Shown piece by piece: positions 8,701-15,798 of a stretch of 38,976 nucleotides of DNA. Source of the DNA: Candidatus Kuenenia stuttgartensis (lineage in GTDB: Bacteria > Planctomycetota > Planctomycetia > Pirellulales > UBA1268); NCBI GenBank assembly GCA_945891385.1, contig CAMDDJ010000027.1:1-38976 (forward strand). The letters are read 5' to 3'. The notes under the pieces were generated by a model. It worked only from the letters and a program-made list of their open reading frames with translations, had not been told where the DNA came from and made no database searches. The position numbers and the translations under genes are program-made. Positions within the stretch are counted from its first letter, which is position 1. Each line of letters starts with the position of its first letter.

Positions 8701-10164
8701 TGTCACACTGACAGCTCCGGTGCCCGCCGCCGAGTCATCGAACACGACCCGGTCGGTGTTCACGAAGTTCGTGGCGGTTCCCGCCGTCGCAAGCTGCCAG
8801 TTTTCGGTGCCACCCGAGCCGATTGTGATACCGCGATCCCAGGCCACCGATGTGTTGCCCTTCCACACGAGTGAGTCCACGACGTAGGTCGTCCTCAGGT
8901 CGGGCCGGCGGTTCGGGTCGGGGTTGCCCCCCGAACCGATCTCCCAGCCGTCCTCGGTGAGGGACGTTCGCACGAGCAGCCCGTTATTGGCAGCGGTGCC
9001 GTCGAACCAGGCCTGAACGTCGGCCGTTACGTCGAACCAGGCCTGCTGATTCTTCTCCATGGGCTGGACGGTCGCGGAGGGTGTGGCCAGGTAGTCGGTA
9101 CCCTGCACAGGCCCGGCAGGCCCGAATCCGGCATACGTAGTGGACGTATCCCAGCTGTCGGTCATGCGGTACACGGAATAGGGGCCAGGCGACTGGCTGT
9201 TGCTGCCGCTGTTCGTGGTGAGCACAAGCCAGCTCTTCGCGATCTCCGCCCGAGTTGGGACCTGACTGGCAGCCGAGCCGACGATGCTGTCGAACCGCAC
9301 CAGCGCCAGGGCGTCCGGACTAGCGCCGCCCGGGGCCGTGCCACCGGTCGGTCCGTCGAGATAGAAGTTCGAAGTCCCGGTCTGGTCGAGCGTGATGCCC
9401 GACACTCCGTCCATCGAGATCATCGTCATGCCTGCGTATCCATCCACGCCGGGCACCAGCGACGCGGTGTCGGCCGCGGCGGTTGTGTACGTCACAGACA
9501 GCCGAGGACGAGAACCCGCCGTCGTTGCGGCGATGCCATTCACCCACCAGGCATCGGTCGTATGCGCCTGCACGACGAAGCCGTTGTTGCTCAGTGAGCC
9601 ATCGAGCCAGTCCTGCACGAGCGGGGCCACGAAGGCCGACACCACGCTGCCGGCTACGGGCGCGGTGTAACCTGATACCGCGAGAGTGGCATTGCCGTTG
9701 GCATAGGTAGGGCCATTGTTCGCCAAGGCCGTATTGGCGTTTCCCAGGCTCGTCAGCGACGTAGCGGTGGTGAAGGGCACTCTCATGCCCGCCACGACGA
9801 AGCGTCCGTTGGATTGGTTGTTGGAGCCGGTGCCTGTCGTGAGCGTGAGTTGGGCGTCGAGGATGGTGGCGTCTGTCGGAATCAGACCCGCACCGAAAAT
9901 GTCATCGAACCGGATGAAATACTGGGCTTCATCGTTGAGGCCGCTGCCGGTTCCACTCTGGGCGTCGATGTAGCCCCCTGCCGTGTTGGCGGTAGCCGTC
10001 GTCACCGTGATTCGCGCGTCGGTCGCCCCGGCATAGCCGGCAACGCCCTGCTGGAAGGAGAGCGTCGAGGTCGTCACCTGGGCCTCGGCCGCCATCTCGA
10101 CGAGGAAGCCACACGCTGCGACGACAGCGGCGATACCGCGGATCAGAGCCAGATTTCTTCGCAT
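5755..10164 (-). CDS. secreted DNRLRE / beta-strand-repeat protein with PEP-CTERM anchor
   Basis: This is a 1469-residue exported surface or matrix protein. A signal peptide of about 28 residues (ending EMAAEAQ) is followed by two DNRLRE-type domains at about residues 30-225 and 235-430. Each carries the QYFIRFDDIFG-like or ALVRFDSIVG-like core and an aspartate/tryptophan motif (VQDWLDGSLSNNG; VQAWFDGTAANNG). From about 440 to 1330 the chain is made of autotransporter-associated beta-strand repeats (for example GAGRLLKTGTGSATL...GGTTVSAGTLKIG), which predict a right-handed beta-helix. The C-terminus is a PEP-CTERM tripartite sorting signal: VPEPAT, a hydrophobic helix, then an Arg cluster (IRRRR). 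In bacteria such signals are processed by exosortase. There is no autotransporter barrel. The ATG at 10164 has AAGGA about 6 bases upstream. A carbohydrate or cell-surface role is inferred, not shown. Confidence 0.9.
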   Translation of the reverse strand: MRRNLALIRGIAAVVAACGFLVEMAAEAQVTTSTLSFQQGVAGYAGATDARITVTTATANTAGGYIDAQSGTGSGLNDEAQYFIRFDDIFGAGLIPTDATILDAQLTLTTGTGSNNQSNGRFVVAGMRVPFTTATSLTSLGNANTALANNGPTYANGNATLAVSGYTAPVAGSVVSAFVAPLVQDWLDGSLSNNGFVVQAHTTDAWWVNGIAATTAGSRPRLSVTYTTAAADTASLVPGVDGYAGMTMISMDGVSGITLDQTGTSNFYLDGPTGGTAPGGASPDALALVRFDSIVGSAASQVPTRAEIAKSWLVLTTNSGSNSQSPGPYSVYRMTDSWDTSTTYAGFGPAGPVQGTDYLATPSATVQPMEKNQQAWFDVTADVQAWFDGTAANNGLLVRTSLTEDGWEIGSGGNPDPNRRPDLRTTYVVDSLVWKGNTSVAWDRGITIGSGGTENWQLATAGTATNFVNTDRVVFDDSAAGTGAVSVTLDEAVAPQLVTLANDARDYTLGGGGGIVGAGRLLKTGTGSATLATDNDYAGGTTVSAGTLKIGAGGSTGSITGNVEVAAGATLLVDRSGSLSLSGGVTGSGSLIKAGTARVALTAPTVFDGPIAVQAGTLVLAAGTADGGVTVTGGSLAISSGATPETFSTPTLTLASGAALGFELAAASNPTVPLLAVTQLDGLSLAGGHTLSLSSSGSLGLGRFTLLDYTGTAIPSGFSLAPLPQRLTGNLVFDTENTTVDLDITAADSLRWAGVSPTWDTGTAIDAGGAFNWLLASTGTTATNFFTGDKVAFTDGASSGEVSISGSVAPGSIVFDHSSIDYSVGGSGGITGAGTLTKQGAARTTLLVSNTSSGSTIVTAGTLQLGDASTAIEYAGDIVVSGGLLDARNATVAGGLTVSAGEATVAAGSIAGPVTVSGGTARFTGGRYSGGASLTGGRLEIGDGGGSGTLAIASGSVVAIENAVDLTYADVVSGEGEITKAGAGRVTFTSSSNGFTGTVTIDGGEVRIEDQGLGGDFGATAIVVNDGGTFQFGNAGSGNPDLPATTIITANAGGLVVWQESEDLGGVNLQGGTVDLQQGGLNATGSTPLAWTSGTLTGGTYTFAGSTPIVKTTSGEVLVSGSASITTTGGVSVEEGTLRLATAGNVGSGVLSLGSGSAGATLQFDGGSVTRAGAVTLGGAATISVTDPAATLTIATGLVGPGSLRKTGAGSLALTAAGTYTGGSTVEAGALVAGVPQALGIGNVTVGSGGTLVVSTTLDLGAGNSVTTQTGGVVSLTSGGSLPLAAGTSLEGFTTASAATTASILAGTVAAGGGTMASAWLPTQVGLFADVLELTTPTGSTPFVLAISYSPTLDPLTASGLALGWNATAGGSPTWVNAVAGNLTSTASGAQVGYLGSFADFQTQYGSDLSSYVGAYGRDPVGENVWAVVDHNSQFSIVPEPATAGLIALTAVAALAGIRRRRAAAAERG

Positions 10165-10227
10165 GGGGATTCCTTAAGTTGGCTGAGAGGCGGGATGACG
10201 GTGGGGGCAGGCAGACACGTGACGCAC

Positions 10228-10238
10228 GTCCGACGGAC
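10228..10238. promoter_or_regulatory. short palindrome in the divergent spacer
   Basis: GTCCG-A-CGGAC is a perfect 5-1-5 palindrome, and it extends to a 7-1-7 near-palindrome (one mismatch) over 10226-10240. It lies about 65 bases upstream of the PEP-CTERM protein gene, in the spacer shared with the divergent propeller-like gene. It could be an operator, but in GC-rich DNA such a site is also expected by chance. Confidence 0.2.
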
Positions 10239-10491
10239 ATCGATTGTGCGGGCAAGCATGAGCGGATGATGTGCTCGGCTGGCCTTTCGCATGAGAATCG
10301 TGTGAGCGAGTCGCTGCGGCGATACGCTTTGAGCGGGTGAGGCTGCCACCCGGCGACTCGGGCAGGCTCGATGCCTGTGCAGTGGCGTCGAAGGCATGCT
10401 CGATCGTGATGGCCGAAAAGCGAGAACCTCGGGTTCGGGCGATCGTATGCGTCAATTCCTGCGAAGTCAGCGGGCCCAGTGCCGGTGGATA

Positions 10492-11403
10492 ATGCCGCTT
10501 GGAGCCAAGGATGGGCCGAGGGTCATCCGACGACTCGGCCCTGCTGTCGAGTTGACGCTGGCCGCTCAACGCTTCAGCACCCGGCAGAGCGTGCTTGCGC
10601 TGACCGCCTGGCTCGCTGCCGCCGCTGTGCCGTCGCTGCTCTTGGCTTCAGGGACCACGAAACTCGATCGGCAGGCTGGATGGACCACCGACAGGCTTCT
10701 CGCGTCGCCGTTCGCGACGCAGGCGGCCGTCGCCGACAGGGCTTATGTCTATGCGATCTCCAACACCGTCGTCGCCCAGTATGACCGCCGGACCGGCCGG
10801 TTGGTTGCCCAGGGCTCGGCAGCCGATGCCAAGCATCTCAACAGTGGGTTTCTTTACGAAGGCCGAATCTACGCCGCCCATTCCAATTATCCAGCCGAGC
10901 CCCACGAGAGCGACATTCGCGTGTTTGATCCTGCGACGGGGAGCCTGAGCCTCTTCCATCGGTTCGAGGATCCCCCAGGCAGCCTCGTGTGGTGCATCCG
11001 CAAGGGTGGCAACTGGTGGTGCTGCTTCGCCCAGTACGGCCCGGCCAATGACCGGACGGTGCTCATCGAATATGCCGACGGCGGGTTTGAGCGGGAGTTG
11101 CGGCGGTTCACCTTTCCCAGCGAGGTCGTGGCCGACTGGGACGGCATGAGCGGGTCGGGAGGGATCTGGGACGGCGACATCCTGCTCGTGTCGCACCACC
11201 ACTTTCCCGTGCTCTACCGGCTTGCGGTGCCTGAGACCGGAAACGAACTCGTGCTCGACGCGGCCCACTTCTGCCCGTTTCCTGGCCAGGGGTTCGCCGC
11301 CGATCCGCTGACCGGCGGCCTCGTGGGGATCGACCGATTCAACCGGCGACTCGTGTTCGCCGTGCCCGAGTCCGCAGCCTCGAGCGGCCGGCTGGCCGAG
11401 TGA
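10492..11403 (+). CDS. secreted propeller-like protein of unknown function
   Basis: I do not recognise a named family. The frame opens at 10396. I suggest the ATG at 10492, which has GGTGG just upstream, or a TTG at 10552. Either gives a short basic stretch and then a hydrophobic export segment (SVLALTAWLAAAAVPSLLLASG), so the product is probably secreted or anchored by an uncleaved leader. The mature part of about 240 residues repeats blocks such as VYAISNTVVAQYDRRTGRLVAQG, SDIRVFDPATGSLSLFHRF and GGLVGIDRFNRRLVFAV. These resemble beta-propeller blades (PQQ- or WD-like strands ending in a turn with Asp/Gly). It contains a striking GGNWWCCF stretch. The gene is divergent from the PEP-CTERM surface protein. 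No catalytic residues can be assigned. Confidence 0.6.
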   Translation: MPLGAKDGPRVIRRLGPAVELTLAAQRFSTRQSVLALTAWLAAAAVPSLLLASGTTKLDRQAGWTTDRLLASPFATQAAVADRAYVYAISNTVVAQYDRRTGRLVAQGSAADAKHLNSGFLYEGRIYAAHSNYPAEPHESDIRVFDPATGSLSLFHRFEDPPGSLVWCIRKGGNWWCCFAQYGPANDRTVLIEYADGGFERELRRFTFPSEVVADWDGMSGSGGIWDGDILLVSHHHFPVLYRLAVPETGNELVLDAAHFCPFPGQGFAADPLTGGLVGIDRFNRRLVFAVPESAASSGRLAE

Positions 11404-11467
11404 CGAGCCCCGCCCCGGCGACGACCAGGAGTACGAGGTCGCTGAGCCAACGAACGAGGCCGCTCAC
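11339..11467 (-). CDS. possible 42-aa single-membrane-span peptide
   Basis: A short frame starts at a GTG (11467) placed 6 bases after a perfect GGAGG. It encodes one hydrophobic segment (DLVLLVVAGAGLV, about residues 10-22) followed by an Arg-rich tail of about 20 residues. This would be a positive-inside single-span peptide. It is antisense to the last 65 bases of the propeller-like gene. The ribosome binding site and membrane segment are the only support. Arg-rich tails are common in spurious GC-rich frames, so this is weak. Confidence 0.2.
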   Translation of the reverse strand: MSGLVRWLSDLVLLVVAGAGLVTRPAGRSRLRTRARRTRVAG

Positions 11468-11655
11468 AAGCAACCTCCGTCACGAACAATCGGCATACCT
11501 CTCGCTTGCCCTGCGCACGCGGCGACTCAGCAGGCACCAACCGCCGAGGGCTGCCACGAGCGGCACGATCGGTCGAGTGCCAGGAGCCCCTCGTATTCTG
11601 TCATGCATCACCACATACCCGGCCTGCGTACCGCAATAGCTTATCGAGAACGCGT

Positions 11656-13044
11656 TCAGCTCCGGTATTCAAACTTGTAGCGACCTGGATAGGGCACGGG
11701 ATACTGTCCGTCGGCGTCGGCCAGGACCGGAGCCGGGGAATCGGCCGTGAAGCTTGCCACCGCCGCCGTCATGTCGTCGCCCCAGTCGAGGGCCTCCGCG
11801 AAGCTGACCGTACGGCCGACATGGGCCGACATCCGCCCCATCGCCGTGACGAGGCTCGCCTCGGCCCCGCGGACGGCCTCGTTGTAAGGCGTGTCGTCGA
11901 CGATCGCCGCCACCAGATCCTCCCACTCGCGGCGGTAGGGATTGGGCTCGGGCTGGGCCGCTGCCCAGAGCAGGTTGTCGTCGGCCATCCGCTGGCTCTT
12001 GTAGATCGCCGAGCGGGCCGGCGAGTGGCCGCTCGTGGAGATCGTGAAGGCTCCCTTCGAGCCCTGGCCGTAGACGGCAAACTCCTGCTCGCAGCCGTTC
12101 ATGATCCGGCACTGATAGAAGAATTTCGCCCCGTCGGGGAAGGTGTATTCGATCGCGTAGTTGTCGAAGTTCTGGTCGTTGATCTTGCCCTGGAAGTGGC
12201 GGCCGCCGACCGCCTCGGCTTTCACGGGCCAGGCGTTCTTCATCCAGCAGACCTCGTCCACATGGTGGATGCAGTAGTCGCTGAAGATGCCGCCGGAGGC
12301 CCAGACGAAGTTGTGGAAGCGCCGCGCCTGCCAGAGGAGCTCCGGCATCTCGCCACGGCCGGGGAAGAGATCGAGGTGGTGGGCGGCGGAGTGGTTGCGA
12401 TAGCCGCGGAAGGCGATGAGGTCTCCAGCCTCGCCGGCCTGAAGCCGGTCCCACAATTCCTGCCGCCGCTCGCAATGACGGCACATCAGGCCCACGCCCA
12501 CCTTGAGCCGTTTTTCATCGGCCTTTGCGGCCAGGTCGATGATCCGCTTCGCGCTTGCCCCGTCGACGGCGACGGGCTTCTCCATGAAGCTGTGCACGCC
12601 CTTCTCGATCGCGTAGGCGAAGTGGGCCGCGCGGAAGGCCGGTGGCGTGGCGAAGATCGCGATGTCGCCCGGCCGGAGGCAGTCGATCGCCTGCTTGTAG
12701 GCGTCGAAGCCGAGAAACGATCGCTCCTCCGGCACGTCAATCCGCTCTGGAAACTCGGTCGCGAGCGACTGCTTCTTGATGCTCAGCCGCTCTGGGAAGA
12801 TGTCGGCCATCGCCACGACCTTGAGATTGGCGCCCGGCACGGAGAGGGCGTCGACCGTGGCCCCAGTGCCCCGGCCGCCGCAGCCGATCACCGCCACGCG
12901 AATTTCGTCGCCACCCGCGGCATGGGCGTTCTGCAGGCCCGAGCCGGCGACGAGCGAGCCGAGCGACGCGGCCGCGGTGGTGCGGGAAACGCTGCCGAAG
13001 AATCCCCGGCGACTGGTGGCGGCTGGATGTGGGTCGTTGGCCAT
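11656..13044 (-). CDS. Tat-exported Gfo/Idh/MocA family oxidoreductase
   Basis: This is a 462-residue NAD(P)-dependent oxidoreductase of the Gfo/Idh/MocA family, whose members oxidise or reduce sugars, inositols and related polyols. The N-terminus carries a twin-arginine signal (SRRGFFG at 11-17, hydrophobic stretch, probable cleavage after NAHA near residue 42), so it is likely exported folded with its cofactor. The Rossmann glycine motif GCGGRG is at 54-59, and the family EKPVAVD motif, with the conserved Lys at the active site, is at 155-161. A C-terminal alpha/beta domain follows. Many planctomycetes carry dozens of such Tat-exported paralogues. The ATG at 13044 has AAGGA upstream. The gene lies 64 bases downstream of the aldolase-like gene on the same strand, so the two are probably an operon. 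The substrate is unknown. Confidence 0.93.
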   Translation of the reverse strand: MANDPHPAATSRRGFFGSVSRTTAAASLGSLVAGSGLQNAHAAGGDEIRVAVIGCGGRGTGATVDALSVPGANLKVVAMADIFPERLSIKKQSLATEFPERIDVPEERSFLGFDAYKQAIDCLRPGDIAIFATPPAFRAAHFAYAIEKGVHSFMEKPVAVDGASAKRIIDLAAKADEKRLKVGVGLMCRHCERRQELWDRLQAGEAGDLIAFRGYRNHSAAHHLDLFPGRGEMPELLWQARRFHNFVWASGGIFSDYCIHHVDEVCWMKNAWPVKAEAVGGRHFQGKINDQNFDNYAIEYTFPDGAKFFYQCRIMNGCEQEFAVYGQGSKGAFTISTSGHSPARSAIYKSQRMADDNLLWAAAQPEPNPYRREWEDLVAAIVDDTPYNEAVRGAEASLVTAMGRMSAHVGRTVSFAEALDWGDDMTAAVASFTADSPAPVLADADGQYPVPYPGRYKFEYRS

Positions 13045-13108
13045 GAGCGGTGTCCTTTGCGAGCGTGGTGTGAGATCACGGGAGAAGGAAGGAGCCGCCT
13101 ACCGGGGC

Positions 13109-14173
13109 TCACCCGCGGTAGGCGGCGGCGGAGGGGCTGCGGGCGAGGTCGTCGTCGAGCGAGCGGTGCGGCTGGAGTCCGAGGGTTGCGAGCGCGGCGT
13201 GGTAGGACCGCACGGCCTCGGCGGCGGCAAGGTCGCCGTCGGCCACGAGCCTGAGGTGCCGCACGAACGTCGGCTGGTGCTCGGCGGCGTTGATCTTCCG
13301 GCCGAACAGGGCGACCCGCGCCCCATGCCGCTTGGACTCCTCCACCAGCGCGAAGGCGTCGTGGGTGGTGCCGGCGGAGCCTCCGAGCACGCCCACGACG
13401 AGCGAGCGGTCGTAGGCGGCCAGCATTTCCATCACGGCGGGACCGAGGTAGGGAATCTTGAGAAACAGCGGCCGGCCGGCCCGCGGCACGCCCGCGAGCG
13501 CCCGCACCACATGGTCGGCGAGAAACCGGGCCACGTCTTCGGGCCGGCTGCCCGCGGGCTTGCCCGGCACCTGCCCGGGAGCATTGGGATAGAAGACCTC
13601 GAGGAAGTGCGTGAACCCCGCCTGCTCGGCCTCCAGGCGAAAGCCCTTGTAAGCCTCGAGCATTGCGCTGTCGAGCAACGCTGAGTCGTTGAGCGTGAGT
13701 GAAAAGAGGCCGAGATTCGCACCCGGGCCCGGGCCTGCCGCCGGGGCCTCCGCCCTGCCCCACCGCGCCTGGGCGATCGTGGTCGTGGCAAAAGGCATCG
13801 CCGGCTCGCGGCCATACCCACCCGTGCCGGCAGCCAGCCAGATGTCGGTCGTGTCGTTCATCCGCACCGCTGGTGTGACGGGGCTCGTCTCGAACAGACG
13901 CCCGTCGATCGCCAGGGCCTCGCTCGTGCTCGCGCTCATCAGCATGATGTCGACGAGCCCCTCGGCCACGAGCGTGCGGATTTCGTCGCGGTAGGCGTGG
14001 ATCGAGCGAAACGGCCCGCGGCCGGGCTGGCCGCCGGGGGCGAGGCCCGGCGCGGCGAGGCCGAAGGCCATGTCGGCGTCCTTCGCATCAGCCAGGATGT
14101 AGTCGCCGCAGGACGGGTCGGCGAGGATCCGTCGGAGCTTGCGGTCGAGACTCTTTTCCGGAGCGGCCTGCAT
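13109..14173 (-). CDS. putative class I aldolase-like TIM-barrel protein
   Basis: This 354-residue cytoplasmic protein fits the DeoC/FbaB/LacD class I aldolase superfamily, judged by eye. An N-terminal ILADAKDADMAFG segment (27-39) resembles the first barrel strand. PLFLKIPY places Lys239 where the Schiff-base lysine would be expected. GVLGGSAGTTHD (261-272) and ALFGRKIN (288-295) resemble the phosphate-binding strands 7 and 8 (the FbaB/DhnA family has a GRN motif there). It carries insertions rich in Gly and Pro near 40-55 and 140-152. No ribosome binding site precedes the ATG at 14173, so a leaderless or weakly initiated message is possible. It is divergent from the XylR-type regulator and precedes the oxidoreductase. 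An aldol cleavage step in the local sugar pathway is inferred. The exact family should be treated as provisional. Confidence 0.6.
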   Translation of the reverse strand: MQAAPEKSLDRKLRRILADPSCGDYILADAKDADMAFGLAAPGLAPGGQPGRGPFRSIHAYRDEIRTLVAEGLVDIMLMSASTSEALAIDGRLFETSPVTPAVRMNDTTDIWLAAGTGGYGREPAMPFATTTIAQARWGRAEAPAAGPGPGANLGLFSLTLNDSALLDSAMLEAYKGFRLEAEQAGFTHFLEVFYPNAPGQVPGKPAGSRPEDVARFLADHVVRALAGVPRAGRPLFLKIPYLGPAVMEMLAAYDRSLVVGVLGGSAGTTHDAFALVEESKRHGARVALFGRKINAAEHQPTFVRHLRLVADGDLAAAEAVRSYHAALATLGLQPHRSLDDDLARSPSAAAYRG

Positions 14174-14224
14174 GGGAGGAGAAGACTAGGGCACGAGGAA
14201 GAATCGAGCCAGGAACTGCATAAA

Positions 14225-14240
14225 GGTTTTACAATAAACC
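14225..14240. promoter_or_regulatory. candidate operator in the aldolase/regulator divergent spacer
   Basis: GGTTT-TACAAT-AAACC is a 5-6-5 inverted repeat within an AT-rich island of the 146-base spacer between the divergent aldolase-like and XylR-type genes. Its location and its contrast with the GC-rich surroundings suit a site bound by the neighbouring regulator. I could not assign clean -35 and -10 boxes around it. Confidence 0.35.
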
Positions 14241-14319
14241 AGAATCCTTGTGCGGTAGGGTGCGGGAAAATCCAGTCGGGATCGCCGGTCGCTGGTGTGA
14301 CCCGCGAGGTACAGCCTTG

Positions 14320-15540
14320 ATGAACCAGCCCGCAGCCAGGCCCTTGGTGGCCGTGATCCTCGACGCAGCCCGCCCGTACGATCGGCTGATCATCGGGGGC
14401 GTGGCCCAGTATGTCCGCGAGCACCAGGCCTGGAGCCTCTACGTCGAAGAGGATCCGCTCCAGAAACTGCCCGACCTCGCCCACTGGCGTGGCCAGGGGA
14501 TCATCGCCAACTTCGACGATCGACAGGTCGCCCAGGCGATTCGCGGGCTGTCGATCCCGATCGTCGGCGTCGGCGGGGGTTACGGTTGGTACGAGCCGGA
14601 GTCGGGCATTCCGTATATCTTCACCGACAACCAGCGGATCGGGCAGCTGGGCGCGGAGCATCTGCTCTCGTGCGGCTTCGAGCACCTGGCCTTCTATGGC
14701 TACCCGCGAACCTCGACGAATGCCTGGTCGGAAGAGCGAGCCGCGGCGTTCGATGCCTGCTGTCGGGCGGTTCCCGGCCGCGACTGCCGCGTCTTCACCG
14801 GCCGCCTGGGCAACGCCCGCCGCTGGGGCGAACTCCAGGAGGAGCTCACCGCCTGGCTTGCCGACCTGCCGAAGCCCGTCGGCATCATGGCCTGCAACGA
14901 CGTGCGGGCCCGGCACGTGCTCGAGGCCTGCCGCACGCTCGGCCTCAAGGTGCCGCGGGACGTGGCCGTGCTCGGCGTGGACAACGACGAGATGATCTGC
15001 GAGCTGACCGATCCCCCGCTCTCGAGCATCGACCAGTCGGCCCGGCGGATCGGCTACGAGGCCGCCGCCGCTCTCGACCGGCTGATGCGGCAGGCGGCGG
15101 GTGCGGCCGCCGAGTCGCCGCCGCTGCGGGTGGTCGTGCCTCCGATCGGCGTTGTGTCTCGCACCTCGACCGACACGATGGCGACCGAAGACGAGGCGGT
15201 GCTCCATGCGCTCGAGCGGTTGCGGGCCGACCCCTGGCATCGGCCCGACATCGCCGCGCTGGCCCACGAGGCCTGCGTCTCGCGGTCGACGCTTGAAAAT
15301 CGGTTCAAGGCTGCCGTGGGCCGTTCGATCCACGAGGAGTTCGTGCGGCTCAGGCTCGCGGGATTACGGCGGCTCGTGACCGAAACCGATCTCCCGCTCA
15401 AGGCGATCGCCACCCGCACCGGGTTTCGCTCGGTGCAATACATGACCACGTTTCTCCATCGCCACACGGGCCTCACGCCGGCGCGGCTGCGGGCCGTGGA
15501 GCGGGGACGGGTGGAGAAGCCGGCGGAGGGCGAGTCGTGA
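14320..15540 (+). CDS. XylR-type transcriptional regulator (LacI-like sensor plus AraC HTH)
   Basis: This is a 406-residue DNA-binding regulator. Residues about 8-275 form a periplasmic-binding-protein-like sugar sensor (LVAVILDAARPYDRLIIGGV at the start; IPYIFTDNQRIGQLGAEHLL and VAVLGVDNDEMICEL further on) without the N-terminal LacI HTH. Residues about 300-395 form an AraC-type double HTH (IAALAHEACVSRSTLENRF; LKAIATRTGFRSVQYMTTFLHRHTG). This architecture is that of the E. coli xylose activator XylR and is common in planctomycetes. The ATG at 14320 has GAGG about 10 bases upstream, so I shortened the longer frame that starts at 14248. It is divergent from the aldolase-oxidoreductase pair and upstream of a PfkB kinase, so it probably controls these genes in response to a sugar. 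The ligand is unknown. Confidence 0.93.
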   Translation: MNQPAARPLVAVILDAARPYDRLIIGGVAQYVREHQAWSLYVEEDPLQKLPDLAHWRGQGIIANFDDRQVAQAIRGLSIPIVGVGGGYGWYEPESGIPYIFTDNQRIGQLGAEHLLSCGFEHLAFYGYPRTSTNAWSEERAAAFDACCRAVPGRDCRVFTGRLGNARRWGELQEELTAWLADLPKPVGIMACNDVRARHVLEACRTLGLKVPRDVAVLGVDNDEMICELTDPPLSSIDQSARRIGYEAAAALDRLMRQAAGAAAESPPLRVVVPPIGVVSRTSTDTMATEDEAVLHALERLRADPWHRPDIAALAHEACVSRSTLENRFKAAVGRSIHEEFVRLRLAGLRRLVTETDLPLKAIATRTGFRSVQYMTTFLHRHTGLTPARLRAVERGRVEKPAEGES

Positions 15541-15594
15541 AGCGGAAGGTGGTTTCCGTCTGTCGTTTCGCTTTGCCCGAGTCTGATTTCTTTC

Positions 15595-15767
15595 GATCGC
15601 ATTGAGGTCATGTGTAGCACCGGCTCGGGGTCGGCAAAAGTCGGTCGGAGGACCGACTCCTTCGGATTGTCGCGGGTGAGGATACGCCCCTGTGCTCCTC
15701 GAGCGTTCGCCGACCCCTCGCCTCCTCTCGCGGTGTAGACACTCGTCGCTACGGCTATCTCAAATGC
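15595..15767 (+). repeat. dispersed ~175-bp repeat, copy A
   Basis: This segment recurs in opposite orientation at 31300-31474. The core from 15614 to 15725 differs from copy B by four substitutions and a one-base indel in my hand alignment. The outer parts are more diverged but still align (GATCGCATT at the left; a TCGCT...ATCTCA block at the right). The core contains a perfect hairpin, AGTCGGTC-GGAG-GACCGACT (15639-15658), and a second small stem (15674-15689). It occupies most of the 258-base gap between the regulator and the kinase. No protein is encoded. It could be a miniature transposable element, a REP-like element or a structured RNA. Confidence 0.8.
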
Positions 15768-15798
15768 TTTCCCGCGTCTCCAGTCTGGTCGCTTTGTC

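Noticed and set aside
10648-11268. A 206-codon minus-strand frame under the propeller-like gene
   Set aside because: The plus-strand frame has an export signal and blade-like repeats, while this one is charged, motif-free shadow sequence.
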